Notes: generated by a model not told the origin, from the letters alone. DNA of 64,000 bases from Streptomyces sp. PsTaAH-137 (GCF_003259365.1 NZ_QLLY01000020.1:62001-126000); one strand, 5' to 3'. Positions 1 through 8,931 are shown, counted from the stretch's first letter. Numbers and translations are program-made.

Positions 1-198
1 ACGTACACGGCCCAGCTCCGCGCCCACGGCGGCGAGACCGAGGTGACGGCGGAGCTGGTCGACGACGAGCTGCGGGTGTCCTTCGACGCCCCGGTGCGCG
101 GCGTCGCGCCCGGCCAGGCGATCGTGCTCTACGCGGGCACGCGCGTGGTCGGCTCGGCGACGATCGCGACGACCGACCGGGCGACGGCGGTCGCCTAG
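1..198 (+). CDS. mnmA: tRNA-specific 2-thiouridylase MnmA, C-terminal end (partial)
   Basis: Open from the first base to a TAG stop; 65 residues are visible. The segment has the short beta-rich C-terminal domain of MnmA, with the pattern VRGVAPGQAIVLY followed by VVGSATI, which closes the 2-thiouridylase family. MnmA is cytoplasmic and adds sulfur to U34 of the Lys, Glu and Gln tRNAs. The catalytic part lies upstream of the window. Its stop codon overlaps the stop of the convergent downstream gene by two bases. Identification rests on the C-terminal motif and on the usual Streptomyces order (mnmA shortly before ligA), so it is good but not absolute. Confidence 0.8.
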   Translation, partial: TYTAQLRAHGGETEVTAELVDDELRVSFDAPVRGVAPGQAIVLYAGTRVVGSATIATTDRATAVA

Positions 199-593
199 CC
201 GCTGACCCGGCCCGCCAGATAGTGGTGGAGCACCCCCGCGAGGTCGGTGCTCCACTGCGTCGCCACGGAGCGGCGGCGGGCCCGGACCCGGCACTCGTAG
301 ACCGGGCCGTCCGTCATCACCGCGGTCACGTACAGGCCGTCCGGCACGGGCTGGAACCGCACCGTGCGCACATACGCCCACGGGAGGTCGATCCCGTGCG
401 GCCCCTGCTCGAAGTGGACGCCGTCGGAGTCGACCACCAGTCCGTTGTGGTCGTCGGCGGCGATGAACTCGGGGCCCGGAGCGGGGCCCACCGCCGGGGG
501 CACGGACGGCGGCGGGGGAAAGACCGGCGGATGCGCGGGCGGCGGCCCGAAGCCGCCCTGGGGAACGTTCTGCTGCCCGTCGCCGTACGTCAT
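195..593 (-). CDS. Pro/Gly-rich hypothetical protein with a conserved C-terminal domain
   Basis: A 132-residue protein. The first ~45 residues are low-complexity Pro/Gly/Gln (GGFGPPPAHPPVFPPPP). The remaining ~85 form a compact domain with alternating strands (GLVVDSDGVHFEQ, IDLPWAYVRTVRF) that looks like a small PH-like or DUF3592-type fold; I cannot name the family with certainty. No signal peptide or membrane segment is evident, so it is probably cytoplasmic. The ATG at 593 was chosen because AAGGGTGAG precedes it; an upstream in-frame start would only add Arg-rich sequence. It is convergent with mnmA and the two stop codons overlap. Confidence 0.7.
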   Translation of the reverse strand: MTYGDGQQNVPQGGFGPPPAHPPVFPPPPSVPPAVGPAPGPEFIAADDHNGLVVDSDGVHFEQGPHGIDLPWAYVRTVRFQPVPDGLYVTAVMTDGPVYECRVRARRRSVATQWSTDLAGVLHHYLAGRVSG

Positions 594-669
594 GACGGTC
601 TCACCCTTCGCCGCGCGCGGTGTCTCTGCGTGTCCCCGTATTCGACCACGCCCCACGCGGTGGCAGTCC

Positions 670-999
670 CTAGTCGGCGTCGACCTGGGTCTCGTAGAAG
701 CACAAGTGGCCCTTGATCGCCGCCACCCCGGGCTTCGGCTCCTCGTACGCCCACACCAGGTCCTGGGCGCCGGGCAGCGACCAGTAGGAGGCGTGGCCCT
801 TGAAGGGGCAGTACGTCGTGGTGTCCGACGGCGTCAGCAGCTCGGTCCGCACATCCTCCGGAGGGATGTAGTGCCGCTCCGGACAGCCGGTCTCCTTCAG
901 CAGCAGCGCCCTCGTGCTGTCGGCCAGCACCTCCCCGTCCCGGACGACGCGCACGCGCCGTGCATCCTGCTCGATCGTGATCGTATGTCCATCAGCCAT
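670..999 (-). CDS. DUF427 domain-containing protein
   Basis: A 109-residue protein spanning a single DUF427 domain. Visible signatures are VRVVRDGEVLADST near residues 15-30, RHYIPPEDV, the TTTYCPFKGHASYW motif near residues 60-75, and WAYEEPKPG, all typical of the family. Known structures show a small beta-tent fold; no enzyme activity is firmly assigned. No signal peptide is seen, so it should be cytosolic. The ATG at 999 was chosen because it starts the domain directly; the Shine-Dalgarno is weak. It is divergent from the LOG-family gene, with a 75-bp shared spacer that carries an operator-like palindrome. Confidence 0.85.
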   Translation of the reverse strand: MADGHTITIEQDARRVRVVRDGEVLADSTRALLLKETGCPERHYIPPEDVRTELLTPSDTTTYCPFKGHASYWSLPGAQDLVWAYEEPKPGVAAIKGHLCFYETQVDAD

Positions 1000-1003
1000 G
1001 ACT

Positions 1004-1019
1004 GTGTCAGCGCTCACAC
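1004..1019. promoter_or_regulatory. Operator-like palindrome between DUF427 and LOG-family genes
   Basis: GTGTCAGCGCTCACAC is a 16-bp inverted repeat with one mismatched pair. It lies just upstream of the DUF427 start and 55 bp from the divergent start at 1075, so a bound protein could act on either gene. No candidate regulator is adjacent. The call is from symmetry and position only. Confidence 0.35.
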
Positions 1020-1074
1020 GGGCCGGGTTCTTCCCGGTGCGGCCGCCCGATCGCGGGCCCGTACCGTGAACACC

Positions 1075-1620
1075 ATGAACATCTGCGTCTTCCTCTCCGC
1101 CGCCGACCTCGACGACCGCTACACCGCGCCCGCCCGTGAATTCGCCGAGCTCCTCGGCAGGGGCGGGCACACCCTCGTGTGGGGCGGCAGCGAGAGCGGG
1201 CTGATGAAGGTCGTCGCCGACGGGGTGCACGAGAGCGGCGGGGGACTGGTCGGGGTCTCCGTGGAGTTCCTCGCCGCCAAGGCGCGGGCAGTGACCGCGC
1301 CCGACGAGATGGTCGTCGCTGCCGACCTCGCCGAGCGCAAGCGGCTGCTCCTGGAGAAGTCCGACGCCGTCGTGGTCATGGTGGGCGGCACCGGGACGCT
1401 CGACGAGGCCACCGAGATCCTGGAGCTGAAGAAGCACGGGAAGACCGACAAGCCCATCGTGCTGCTCAACTCGGCGGGGTTCTACGACGGCCTCAAGGAG
1501 CAGTTCCGGCGCATGGAGGACGAGGGATTCCTGCCGATCCCCCTCACCGACCTGGTGTTCTTCGCCGAGGAGCCGGTCGGCGCCCTCGCCTACCTCGAAG
1601 AGTCGTACGGGCAGCGGTAG
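1075..1620 (+). CDS. LOG-family / TIGR00730-type nucleotide phosphoribohydrolase-like protein
   Basis: A 181-residue protein with a Rossmann-like fold. It shows CVFLSAADLDDRY at the start, GGSESGLMKVVADG near residue 40, and the glycine-rich active-site motif VGGTGTLDEATEIL near residues 102-115 (family consensus PGGxGTxxE). LOG proteins cleave nucleoside 5-prime monophosphates to base plus ribose 5-phosphate; relatives release cytokinins. The first residue of the signature is Val rather than Pro, so substrate is open. The ATG at 1075 was chosen because the Rossmann strand starts immediately after it. No SD precedes it, but TACCGT lies 7 nt upstream, so the mRNA may be leaderless. Confidence 0.8.
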   Translation: MNICVFLSAADLDDRYTAPAREFAELLGRGGHTLVWGGSESGLMKVVADGVHESGGGLVGVSVEFLAAKARAVTAPDEMVVAADLAERKRLLLEKSDAVVVMVGGTGTLDEATEILELKKHGKTDKPIVLLNSAGFYDGLKEQFRRMEDEGFLPIPLTDLVFFAEEPVGALAYLEESYGQR

Positions 1621-1627
1621 TGCGAGC

Positions 1628-2335
1628 ATGGCGCCCATGACCAGCACAGCCACACATGTGATCACCGGCGCCGGATCCGGCATCGGCGCCGCCGTCGCCC
1701 GGCGCCTCCACGCGCGCGGGGACCAGCTCGTCCTCCACGCGCGCGACGCGGGCCGCGCCAAGGAACTCGCCGCCGAGTTCCCCGGCGCCCGCACCCTCGT
1801 CGGCGACCTGGCCGACCCGGACAAGCTGTCGTGGGCCTTCTCCCACCAGTCGCTGCCCGACCGGGTCGACTCGCTGCTGCACATCGCCGGCGTCGTCGAC
1901 CTGGGCCCGGTGGGTGAGCTGACCCCGAAGACCTGGCGCCACCAGCTCAACGTCAACCTCATCGCCCCGGCCGAGCTGACCCGCCACTTCCTGCCCCAAC
2001 TCCGGCTCGCCCAGGGGCACGTGGTGTTCGTCAACTCCGGCGCGGGCCTCAACGCGAGCGCCGACTGGTCCGCGTACGCCGCCTCCAAGCACGGCCTGAA
2101 GGCCCTCGCCGACTCGCTGCGCCAGGAGGAGCACGGCAACGGCGTACGGGTCACGTCCGTCTACCCCGGCCGCACCGCCAGCCCCATGCAGGCCAAGGTG
2201 CACCAGCAGGAGGGCAAGGAGTACGACGCGGCCCGCTGGATCGACCCCGAGTCGATGGCCACCACCATCGTCATGGCCCTCGACCTCCCGCGCGACGCCG
2301 AGGTGAACGACCTGACGGTCCGCCCGGGACGCTGA
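1628..2335 (+). CDS. Short-chain dehydrogenase/reductase (SDR)
   Basis: A 235-residue classical SDR, probably cytosolic and NADP(H)-linked. The cofactor motif TGAGSGIG is at residues 13-20, the HIAG equivalent of NNAG follows near 84, and the catalytic Ser and YAASK motif are near residues 137-154. A PG motif (YPGRTASPM) closes the active site. Substrate cannot be deduced. It begins 7 nt after the LOG-family stop, so the two are probably cotranscribed. A second ATG at 1637 is equally plausible as start because neither has a strong Shine-Dalgarno. Confidence 0.85.
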   Translation: MAPMTSTATHVITGAGSGIGAAVARRLHARGDQLVLHARDAGRAKELAAEFPGARTLVGDLADPDKLSWAFSHQSLPDRVDSLLHIAGVVDLGPVGELTPKTWRHQLNVNLIAPAELTRHFLPQLRLAQGHVVFVNSGAGLNASADWSAYAASKHGLKALADSLRQEEHGNGVRVTSVYPGRTASPMQAKVHQQEGKEYDAARWIDPESMATTIVMALDLPRDAEVNDLTVRPGR

Positions 2336-2360
2336 CGGCCGGGGCTCGCCAGGGCCCCGA

Positions 2361-2389
2361 CAGGGGCGCGGGGAACTGCGCGACCAGCC
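2361..2389. repeat. Single arm of the GCGCGGGGAACTGCGCGA intergenic repeat
   Basis: The 29 bases after the SDR gene read CAGGGGCGCGGGGAACTGCG and on into CGACCAGCC. This is one arm of the palindromic family found in full form at 8437-8503 and 59372-59566. Here the opposite arm is missing, apart from a weak GGGGCTCGCCAGGGCCCC stretch before it. Confidence 0.75.
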
Positions 2390-2507
2390 ACGCACGACCG
2401 TCACTCCGCCACCGGCAGCACCCGCCGGTCACGACCCGGCACCGAGGGGCGCAGCCTCGAGCCGTACACCCCGCTCCTCGCCGGCAGGCGTTACGTACCC
2501 TGCTTGC

Positions 2508-3515
2508 GTGAGCGAAAAGAGCGACTTCAAGTGGGGGCCCGCGACCGGCGTCGGGTCGATGCCCGGCGGTGACGCCCGGGAGGCCGCCAAGACCGTCACC
2601 GGCAGCTTCGAGGACTTCCCGTTCCTCGCCGAGCTGCCCGCGCGCGGGCCGGGCGCCGACATGATCGGCAGGACCGCGGGACTGCTCGTCGACCTGTACG
2701 CGCGCGTGGAGCCCAGCGGCTGGCGGATCGGCGACCGGCCCGGCCGCGACACCAAGCGCGCCAGGTCGTGGCTGGGCGAAGACCTCGACGCGCTGGAGGA
2801 GTTCACCCAGGGCTACGAGGGACCGCTCAAGGTGCAGGCCGTCGGGCCGTGGACCCTCGCCGCCGCGCTGGAGCTGCGCAACGGCGAGGCCGCGCTCTCC
2901 GACCCGGGCGCCTGCCGCGACCTCGCGGGCTCGCTCGCCGAGGGCCTGCGCGCCCACCTCGCCGACCTGCGCCGCCGCGTCCCCGGCGCCCACCTCGTGC
3001 TCCAGCTCGACGAGCCCTCCCTCATCGCCGTCCTGCGCGGACAGATCAGGACCGCGAGCGAGTACCGCACCCACCGCGCCGTCGACCGGCAGCTCGTGGA
3101 GAGCACCCTGCGCGACGTCCTCGGCGTCCACACCGACGGACCCGCCGTCGTCCACTCCTGCGCCCCCGACGTCCCGTTCGCGCTGCTGCGCCGGGCCGGC
3201 GCCGACGCGATCTCCTTCGACTTCTCGCTGCTCACCGAGCGTGACGACGAGGCGATCGGCGAGGCCGTCGAGGGAGGCACCCGGCTCTTCGCCGGTGTCG
3301 TGCCGGGCGTGGACACCGCATTGTCGGACCCTGCCGGTAGCGTCATGGGTGTCAGGACGCTGTGGCGCAGGCTGGGGCTGAATCCGGGGTCGCTCGCGGA
3401 CTCGGTCGTGGTCACGCCGTCGTGCGGACTCGCGGGCGCGTCGCCCGCGTACGCCCGCGCGGCGCTCGCCCACTGCGCCCGGGCGGCGAGATCACTCGCG
3501 GACAACCCTGAGTGA
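2508..3515 (+). CDS. Core-MetE-like methionine synthase (cobalamin-independent type, catalytic domain only)
   Basis: A 335-residue protein resembling only the C-terminal catalytic barrel of MetE (about 750 residues in full-length enzymes). The zinc-ligand pattern is present: His216-x-Cys218 in VHSCAP and Cys306 in TPSCGLAG, with LQLDEPSL as an acidic active-site strand. MetE transfers a methyl group to homocysteine. Single-domain core versions lack the folate-binding N-terminal half and may use another methyl donor; that is inference. The GTG start lies 7 nt after TACCCT, a leaderless-type arrangement. Its stop overlaps a GTG in the ligA frame. Confidence 0.75.
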   Translation: MSEKSDFKWGPATGVGSMPGGDAREAAKTVTGSFEDFPFLAELPARGPGADMIGRTAGLLVDLYARVEPSGWRIGDRPGRDTKRARSWLGEDLDALEEFTQGYEGPLKVQAVGPWTLAAALELRNGEAALSDPGACRDLAGSLAEGLRAHLADLRRRVPGAHLVLQLDEPSLIAVLRGQIRTASEYRTHRAVDRQLVESTLRDVLGVHTDGPAVVHSCAPDVPFALLRRAGADAISFDFSLLTERDDEAIGEAVEGGTRLFAGVVPGVDTALSDPAGSVMGVRTLWRRLGLNPGSLADSVVVTPSCGLAGASPAYARAALAHCARAARSLADNPE

Positions 3516-3547
3516 CCGGGGACGAAGGCAAACGGGAGGACGAGAAG

Positions 3548-5740
3548 GTGGCGGAGACCGAGAGTTCCGTGCCCGCGTCGGCGCGGGACGAGCACGCCCG
3601 GCTGGCCGAGCAGATCGAAGAGCACCGCTTCCGGTACTACGTGAAGGACGCGCCGGTCGTCTCCGACGCCGAGTTCGACAAGCTGCTGCGCTCCCTCGAA
3701 GCCCTTGAGGAGCAGTACACCGAGCTGCGCACCCCCGACTCGCCGACCCAGAAGGTGTCCGGTCACTACGAGACGGAGTTCACGGCCGTCGAGCACCGCG
3801 AGCGCATGCTCTCGCTCGACAACGCCTTCGACGACCTGGAGTTGGCGGCCTGGGCCGAGCGCGTCCACAAGGACGTCGGCGCGCCCGGCTATCACTTCCT
3901 GTGCGAGCTGAAGATCGACGGCCTCGCGGTCAACCTGACGTACGAGCACGGACGCCTGACCCGCGCGGCCACCCGCGGCGACGGCCGCGTCGGCGAGGAC
4001 ATCACGCCCAACGTCCGCACGATCGCCGAGATCCCCGACCGCCTCCGGGGCGAGCGCATCCCGGACCTCGTCGAGATCCGCGGCGAGGTCTTCTTCCCGA
4101 TGGAGAAGTTCGAGGAGCTGAACGCCCGGCTGGTCGAGGCCGGCGACAAGCCCTTCGCCAACCCGCGCAACGCGGCGGCGGGTTCGCTCCGCCAGAAGGA
4201 CCCCCGGGTCACCGCGACCCGCCCGCTGCACATGGTCGTGCACGGCATCGGCGCCCGCGAGGGCTTCGACATCGACCGCCTGTCGCAGGCGTACGACCTG
4301 CTGCGCGAGTGGGGCCTGCCCACCGCGAAGCACAACAGGGTGGTCGACGACCTCGACGGCGTACGGGAGTTCATCGCGTACTTCGGGGAGAACCGCCACT
4401 CCGTGGAGCACGAGATCGACGGCGCCGTCATCAAGCTCGACGAGATCCCGCTCCAGGGCCGGCTCGGCTCCACCGCGCGCGCCCCGCGCTGGGCCATCGC
4501 CTGGAAGTTCCCGCCCGAAGAGGTCAACACCAAGCTGGTCAACATCCGGGTCGGCGTGGGCCGCACCGGCCGCGTCACCCCGTACGCGCAGGTCGAGCCG
4601 GTGACGGTGGCGGGCTCCGAGGTCGAGTTCGCGACGCTGCACAACCAGGAGATCGTCAAGAAGAAGGGCGTGCTCATCGGGGACACCGTCGTCATCCGCA
4701 AGGCCGGTGACGTCATCCCCGAGATCCTCGGCCCCGTCGTCGACCTGCGCGACGGCAGCGAGTACGAGTTCGTGATGCCCGCCGAATGCCCCGAGTGCGG
4801 TACGCCGCTGCGGGCCATGAAGGAGGGCGACATCGACCTGCGGTGTCCCAACGCCCGCACGTGCCCGGCCCAGTTGCGGGAGCGGCTGTTCTATCTGGGC
4901 GGCCGCCAGTGCCTGGACATCGAGAACTTCGGGGCGGTCGCCGCCGCCGCGCTCACCGCTCCGCTGGAGCCCGCCGAGCCGCCGCTGACCGACGAGGGCG
5001 ATCTGTTCGACCTCACCATCGAGCAGCTGCTGCCCATCAAGGCCTATGTCCTCGACCCCGACAGCGGCCTGCCCAAGCGGGACCCGAAGACCGGCGAGGA
5101 CAAGGTCGTCACGGTCTTCGCCAACCAGAAGGGCGAGCCCCGGAAGAACGCGGTGTCGATGCTGGAGAACATCGCCGCCGCCAAGGACCGCCCGCTCGCC
5201 CGGATCATCAACGGCCTCTCGATCCGGCACGTGGGCCCCGTCGCCGCCGAGGCGCTGGCCCGCGAGTTCCGGTCGATCGACCGCATCGATCAGGCCACCG
5301 AGGAGGAGCTGGCCGCCACCGACGGGGTCGGCGGGATCATCGCGGCCTCCGTGAAGCAGTGGTTCGCCGAGGACTGGCATCGGGAGATCCTGCGGAAATG
5401 GCGTGCGGCCGGTGTGCGCACGGAGGAGGAAGGGAGCGGTGAGGACGAGGGGCCGCGCCCGCTCGAAGGCCTCACCGTCGTCGTCACCGGCACCCTCCAG
5501 AACTTCACCCGGGACGGCGCGAAGGACGCCCTGCAGAGCAGAGGCGCCAAGGTGACAGGTTCCGTTTCCAAGAAGACGTCCTTTGTCGTTGTCGGGGACA
5601 ACCCGGGATCCAAATACGACAAGGCCATGCAGGTGAAGGTTCCGGTTCTGGACGAGGACGGCTTCGCCGTGCTGCTCGAACAAGGACCCGACGCCGCTGC
5701 CGAACTGGCGCTTCCCGCCGAACAACCGACTGAGGAGTAG
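3548..5740 (+). CDS. ligA: NAD+-dependent DNA ligase LigA
   Basis: A 730-residue ligase that seals nicks during replication and repair. Lys122 in ELKIDGLAVN is the adenylation nucleophile (KxDG). The adenylation domain is followed by the OB fold, a four-cysteine zinc finger near residues 415-440 (CPEC and CPNARTC), the helix-hairpin-helix region, and a C-terminal BRCT domain from about residue 637 (LEGLTVVVTGTL). The GTG at 3548 has an ideal GGGAGGA seven bases upstream. An upstream in-frame GTG at 3512 overlaps the preceding stop but lacks a Shine-Dalgarno. A CAACCG...CGGTTG hairpin spans the stop codon. Confidence 0.97.
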   Translation: MAETESSVPASARDEHARLAEQIEEHRFRYYVKDAPVVSDAEFDKLLRSLEALEEQYTELRTPDSPTQKVSGHYETEFTAVEHRERMLSLDNAFDDLELAAWAERVHKDVGAPGYHFLCELKIDGLAVNLTYEHGRLTRAATRGDGRVGEDITPNVRTIAEIPDRLRGERIPDLVEIRGEVFFPMEKFEELNARLVEAGDKPFANPRNAAAGSLRQKDPRVTATRPLHMVVHGIGAREGFDIDRLSQAYDLLREWGLPTAKHNRVVDDLDGVREFIAYFGENRHSVEHEIDGAVIKLDEIPLQGRLGSTARAPRWAIAWKFPPEEVNTKLVNIRVGVGRTGRVTPYAQVEPVTVAGSEVEFATLHNQEIVKKKGVLIGDTVVIRKAGDVIPEILGPVVDLRDGSEYEFVMPAECPECGTPLRAMKEGDIDLRCPNARTCPAQLRERLFYLGGRQCLDIENFGAVAAAALTAPLEPAEPPLTDEGDLFDLTIEQLLPIKAYVLDPDSGLPKRDPKTGEDKVVTVFANQKGEPRKNAVSMLENIAAAKDRPLARIINGLSIRHVGPVAAEALAREFRSIDRIDQATEEELAATDGVGGIIAASVKQWFAEDWHREILRKWRAAGVRTEEEGSGEDEGPRPLEGLTVVVTGTLQNFTRDGAKDALQSRGAKVTGSVSKKTSFVVVGDNPGSKYDKAMQVKVPVLDEDGFAVLLEQGPDAAAELALPAEQPTEE

Positions 5741-5969
5741 CGGTTGAAGGCCACCCGTTCAGCGCATATCAGATGCATACGGGTGGCCGGGTCGCATTCG
5801 GGTATCCACGGCCGGGCGCGTCCGTCTGGTGCCCGTGGAAGCCTTCTGCGGCCTACTGTTGAGGGTGTGCGCCTGCCGTGTCCTGCTGCGGATGGGGCAA
5901 CCTCCGCTCCGCAGAAGCCAGGGGAGCGGGCTGCGGACATGGGCACCGCCGGCTGTGAGAGGGACGGGA

Positions 5970-8399
5970 ATGGAACCGACCGAGAGCGCCGCCCCGGACT
6001 CACGACTGCGTCCGCGCCGGCGGCTGCGGCGCGGCACGGCCCGACGCCCCGACGAGGGCGGCGGGGACAGCGACAGCGGTCACGGGGAGAGCGAACGCGG
6101 TGGTGTGGTGAACTGGCGCAATTGGTGGCGTGAGAGCGGGCTGGGTCTCGCCCGGCTCGGCGCGGACCGGACCCGGGGCGGCCGGGCGGCCTTCGACCTC
6201 CAGGGCCCGGCGGGCGTGGAGCCGCAGGGCGCCGGCGCCCGGGCCGAGGGCACGACCGTCTTTCCCGTCGAGCGGCACCCCGCCGCCCTGACCTCGGGCG
6301 GCCATGTGGGCGTGGCCACCCCCGCCCAGAACCACCACGGCGGACCGGCCGACAGCGCCCGGGCGACGGCGCTCCCGCTGCTGCCCGGCGCGGTCGTCGC
6401 GCTCGCCGCCGTGGTGCTCGCCGCCGGGTTCTACCGGGCGTTCACCGGGAGCCACGCGCTCTTCCCGGCCGGCGTCGTCGGCTGGTCCCTCGCGGTCCTG
6501 ACCGGCATCATCGTCGGCCATCTCGTCGCCCTCGGCCGTGACCGCTGGTGGGGCGGCACCGGCTCCGGCGGCGCCCTCACCCTCGCCGTCCTGCTGCTGT
6601 ACGGCTGGGTGCCCGCCGGGATGGTCAGCCTCACCGTCGTCGTGCTCGTCGGCGTCGCCCGCAGACACCGCTGGCGCCAGGGCGTGCTGCACGGCGCGAT
6701 CGACATCCTCGGCATCGGGGCGGGCGCCCTCGTGCTGGCCGCGTTCGGCCGCGTACCGTCCGTCGAGACCCCCTGGAAGCCGGAGACCTGGGACTTCTTC
6801 ACGGCCCCCGAGATCGCCCTGGTCGCGGCCTCGTACCTGCTGGTCACCCGGCTCCTGCTCTACTACGTGCACGCGCCGCGCAGCTCCGGCCTGCCCAAGG
6901 TCGACCGCACCGCGCTCGTCCGGCAGGGCCTGGTCGGCGTCGCGCTGCTCGGCCTCGCGCCGCTGGTCTGCGTCGTCGCCATCGCGCTGCCCGTGCTGCT
7001 GCCGCTGTTCTCGATCCCGCTGATCGCGCTCGACTCCACGCTCTGGATCGCCCGCGCCCGCGCCGAGGAGCAGCTGCGCGACCCGCTCACCGGACTGCCC
7101 AACCGGCAGTGGCTGCTCGAACGCACCTGGACCGCGCTCGACGACGCCGAGCGGATCGGCGCCCGCAGCGCGCTCATGCTGATCGACCTCGACCGGTTCC
7201 GCTCGGTGAACGACACCCTCGGGCACCTCGCCGGCGACCGGCTCCTGCTGCAGATCGCGGACCGGCTGAGAGCCGCACTGCCGCGCGGGGCGGAGGCCGC
7301 GCGGCTCGGCGGGGACGAGTTCGCCGTGCTGCTGCCGGTCGCCGACTCGACGACGTCCGCGTCCCGGGTGGCCCGTGCGCTGGTCGCCGCCCTCGGCTCG
7401 CCGCTCGACCTCGACGGACTCACGCTGGTCCTCGAAGCGAGCGCGGGCCTCGCCGTCTTCCCGGACCACGCCCTCGACGCCGAAGGGCTGCTGCGCCGGG
7501 CCGACGTCGCGATGTACCAGGCCAAGCGGGACCGTACGGGCGTCGAGGTCTACGAGTCGAAGCGGGACTCCAACACCCCGGACCGGCTCGGCCTGTTGGG
7601 CGATCTGCGGCGCGCGCTCGACGCGGGCGACGTGGAGCTGCACTACCAGCCGAAGGTCCGTTTCGACGGGCAGGTGGCCGGGCTCGAGGCGCTGGTGCGG
7701 TGGGTGCATCCCGAGCGCGGGAAGGTTCCGCCTGACGAGTTCATCGCCATCGCCGAGTCCTCCGGCCTCATGCCGCACCTGACCGAGTACGTCCTCGAGA
7801 CGGCGCTGGCCCAGGTCGCGCGCTGGCGCGCCCAGGGGCTGTACGTGCCCGTCGCGGTGAACGTGTCGCCGCGCGACGTGCACACCCCCGGGTTCGCGGG
7901 CGCCGTCGCCGCGCGGCTGGCCCGGCACGGGGTTCCCGCCGGATCGCTTCAGCTGGAGATAACGGAACATGTGCTTCTGGAGGACCCGCAGCGGGCCGCC
8001 GACACCCTGGCCGGGCTGACCGGTCACGGGGTGAAGATGTCGCTCGACGACTTCGGTACCGGGTACTCGTCGCTGGTGCATCTGCGGCGGTTGCCGGTCA
8101 GCGAGCTGAAGATCGACCGGTCGTTCGTGGCGCGGCTCGCGGTGGACACCGAGGACGCCGAGATCGTGCGGTGCACCGTGGACCTGGCGCACTCGCTCGG
8201 GCTGCTCGTCGTCGCCGAGGGCGTGGAGGACGACGAGACGTGGGAGCGGCTGCGGGATCTGGGGTGTGACGCGGTGCAGGGGTGGCTCGTCGCCGCCGCG
8301 ATGCCGCCCGACGAGACCACTGCGTGGCTCCGGGCCCGGGGTGACCGCGGCTGGCAGCGGGCCGCCACCGTGGCCCTGCCCGGCGCCGACGAGGCCTGA
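5970..8399 (+). CDS. rmdB: Membrane GGDEF-EAL protein, c-di-GMP phosphodiesterase RmdB
   Basis: An 809-residue protein. After a charged ~125-residue cytoplasmic N-terminus there is a multi-spanning membrane region (roughly residues 130-355), then GGDEF and EAL domains. The GGDEF motif is intact (LGGDEFAVL near residue 450). The EAL motif is intact too (GLEALVRWVHP near 572), as is the loop-6 motif DDFGTGYSS near 692, so phosphodiesterase catalysis is expected. Position after ligA and before gatC matches S. coelicolor RmdB, reported as a c-di-GMP phosphodiesterase affecting development (recalled). The ATG at 5970 follows GAGAGGGACGGGA; the longer upstream reading frame lacks coding character. 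Confidence 0.88.
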   Translation: MEPTESAAPDSRLRPRRRLRRGTARRPDEGGGDSDSGHGESERGGVVNWRNWWRESGLGLARLGADRTRGGRAAFDLQGPAGVEPQGAGARAEGTTVFPVERHPAALTSGGHVGVATPAQNHHGGPADSARATALPLLPGAVVALAAVVLAAGFYRAFTGSHALFPAGVVGWSLAVLTGIIVGHLVALGRDRWWGGTGSGGALTLAVLLLYGWVPAGMVSLTVVVLVGVARRHRWRQGVLHGAIDILGIGAGALVLAAFGRVPSVETPWKPETWDFFTAPEIALVAASYLLVTRLLLYYVHAPRSSGLPKVDRTALVRQGLVGVALLGLAPLVCVVAIALPVLLPLFSIPLIALDSTLWIARARAEEQLRDPLTGLPNRQWLLERTWTALDDAERIGARSALMLIDLDRFRSVNDTLGHLAGDRLLLQIADRLRAALPRGAEAARLGGDEFAVLLPVADSTTSASRVARALVAALGSPLDLDGLTLVLEASAGLAVFPDHALDAEGLLRRADVAMYQAKRDRTGVEVYESKRDSNTPDRLGLLGDLRRALDAGDVELHYQPKVRFDGQVAGLEALVRWVHPERGKVPPDEFIAIAESSGLMPHLTEYVLETALAQVARWRAQGLYVPVAVNVSPRDVHTPGFAGAVAARLARHGVPAGSLQLEITEHVLLEDPQRAADTLAGLTGHGVKMSLDDFGTGYSSLVHLRRLPVSELKIDRSFVARLAVDTEDAEIVRCTVDLAHSLGLLVVAEGVEDDETWERLRDLGCDAVQGWLVAAAMPPDETTAWLRARGDRGWQRAATVALPGADEA

Positions 8400-8436
8400 T
8401 CCGTCGTCGATCGGGTGCGGCTCTCGTCGTGGCTGG

Positions 8437-8503
8437 TCGCGCAGTTCCCCGCGCCCCTGAAGGGCGAGCGAAGCTCGCTTCAGGGGCGCGGGGAACTGCG
8501 CGA
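8437..8503. terminator. Long palindromic repeat acting as likely bidirectional terminator
   Basis: A near-perfect 67-bp hairpin. Arms of 25 bp (8437-8461 and 8479-8503) enclose a second 6-bp stem GCGAGC-gaa-GCTCGC; only two bases bulge. It follows rmdB and precedes gatC. It is the best-formed copy of the repeat family whose arm reads TTCCCCGCGCCCCTGA. No U tract follows, so terminator function is inferred from stem strength and position. Confidence 0.65.
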
Positions 8504-8629
8504 GAAGCCCCACCGGGCCGCAGCCGGAGAGGTACAGAGACCGTGCGGGCATAACCGTTTACCGGGCACAGGTCGGGGACCCATAGGATTGAGGCCAAAC
8601 CACACACACTCACCCCAGAGGATCGCTGC

Positions 8630-8926
8630 ATGCCTGGCATCACGCGCGAGGAGGTCGCCCACCTCGCCCGGCTGGCGCGTCTGGAGCTGAAGCCCGAAGA
8701 GCTCGACCACTTCGCAGGCCAGCTCGACGACATCATCGGCGCGGTCGCCCGCGTCAGCGAGGTCGCCGACCAAGACGTACCGCCGACCTCCCACCCGCTG
8801 CCGCTGACGAACGTCATGCGCGCGGACGAGGTCCGTCCGTCGCTCACCCCCGAGCAGGCGCTCTCCGGCGCCCCGGCCCAGGAGCAGCAGCGTTTCAAGG
8901 TGCCGCAGATCCTGGGGGAGGACTAA
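8630..8926 (+). CDS. gatC: Asp-tRNA(Asn)/Glu-tRNA(Gln) amidotransferase subunit C
   Basis: A 98-residue protein with the GatC pattern: ITREEVAHLARLARLEL at the N-terminus, FAGQLDDII in the centre and the C-terminal VPQILGED tail. GatC wraps between GatA and GatB and stabilises the complex that converts misacylated Glu-tRNA(Gln) and Asp-tRNA(Asn). It is the first gene of gatC-gatA-small gene-gatB, with 5 nt before gatA. AGAGGA lies 8 nt upstream of the ATG, and TAGGAT upstream of that could be a -10 element. Confidence 0.95.
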   Translation: MPGITREEVAHLARLARLELKPEELDHFAGQLDDIIGAVARVSEVADQDVPPTSHPLPLTNVMRADEVRPSLTPEQALSGAPAQEQQRFKVPQILGED

Positions 8927-8931
8927 TCACC

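Noticed and set aside
3512..3547. Extended LigA start at GTG 3512 overlapping the upstream stop
   Set aside because: No Shine-Dalgarno there, while GTG 3548 has GGGAGGA at seven bases.
2813..5725. A 970-residue antisense reading frame opposite ligA
   Set aside because: A GC-driven shadow with no recognisable domain; ligA on the plus strand is complete with all motifs.
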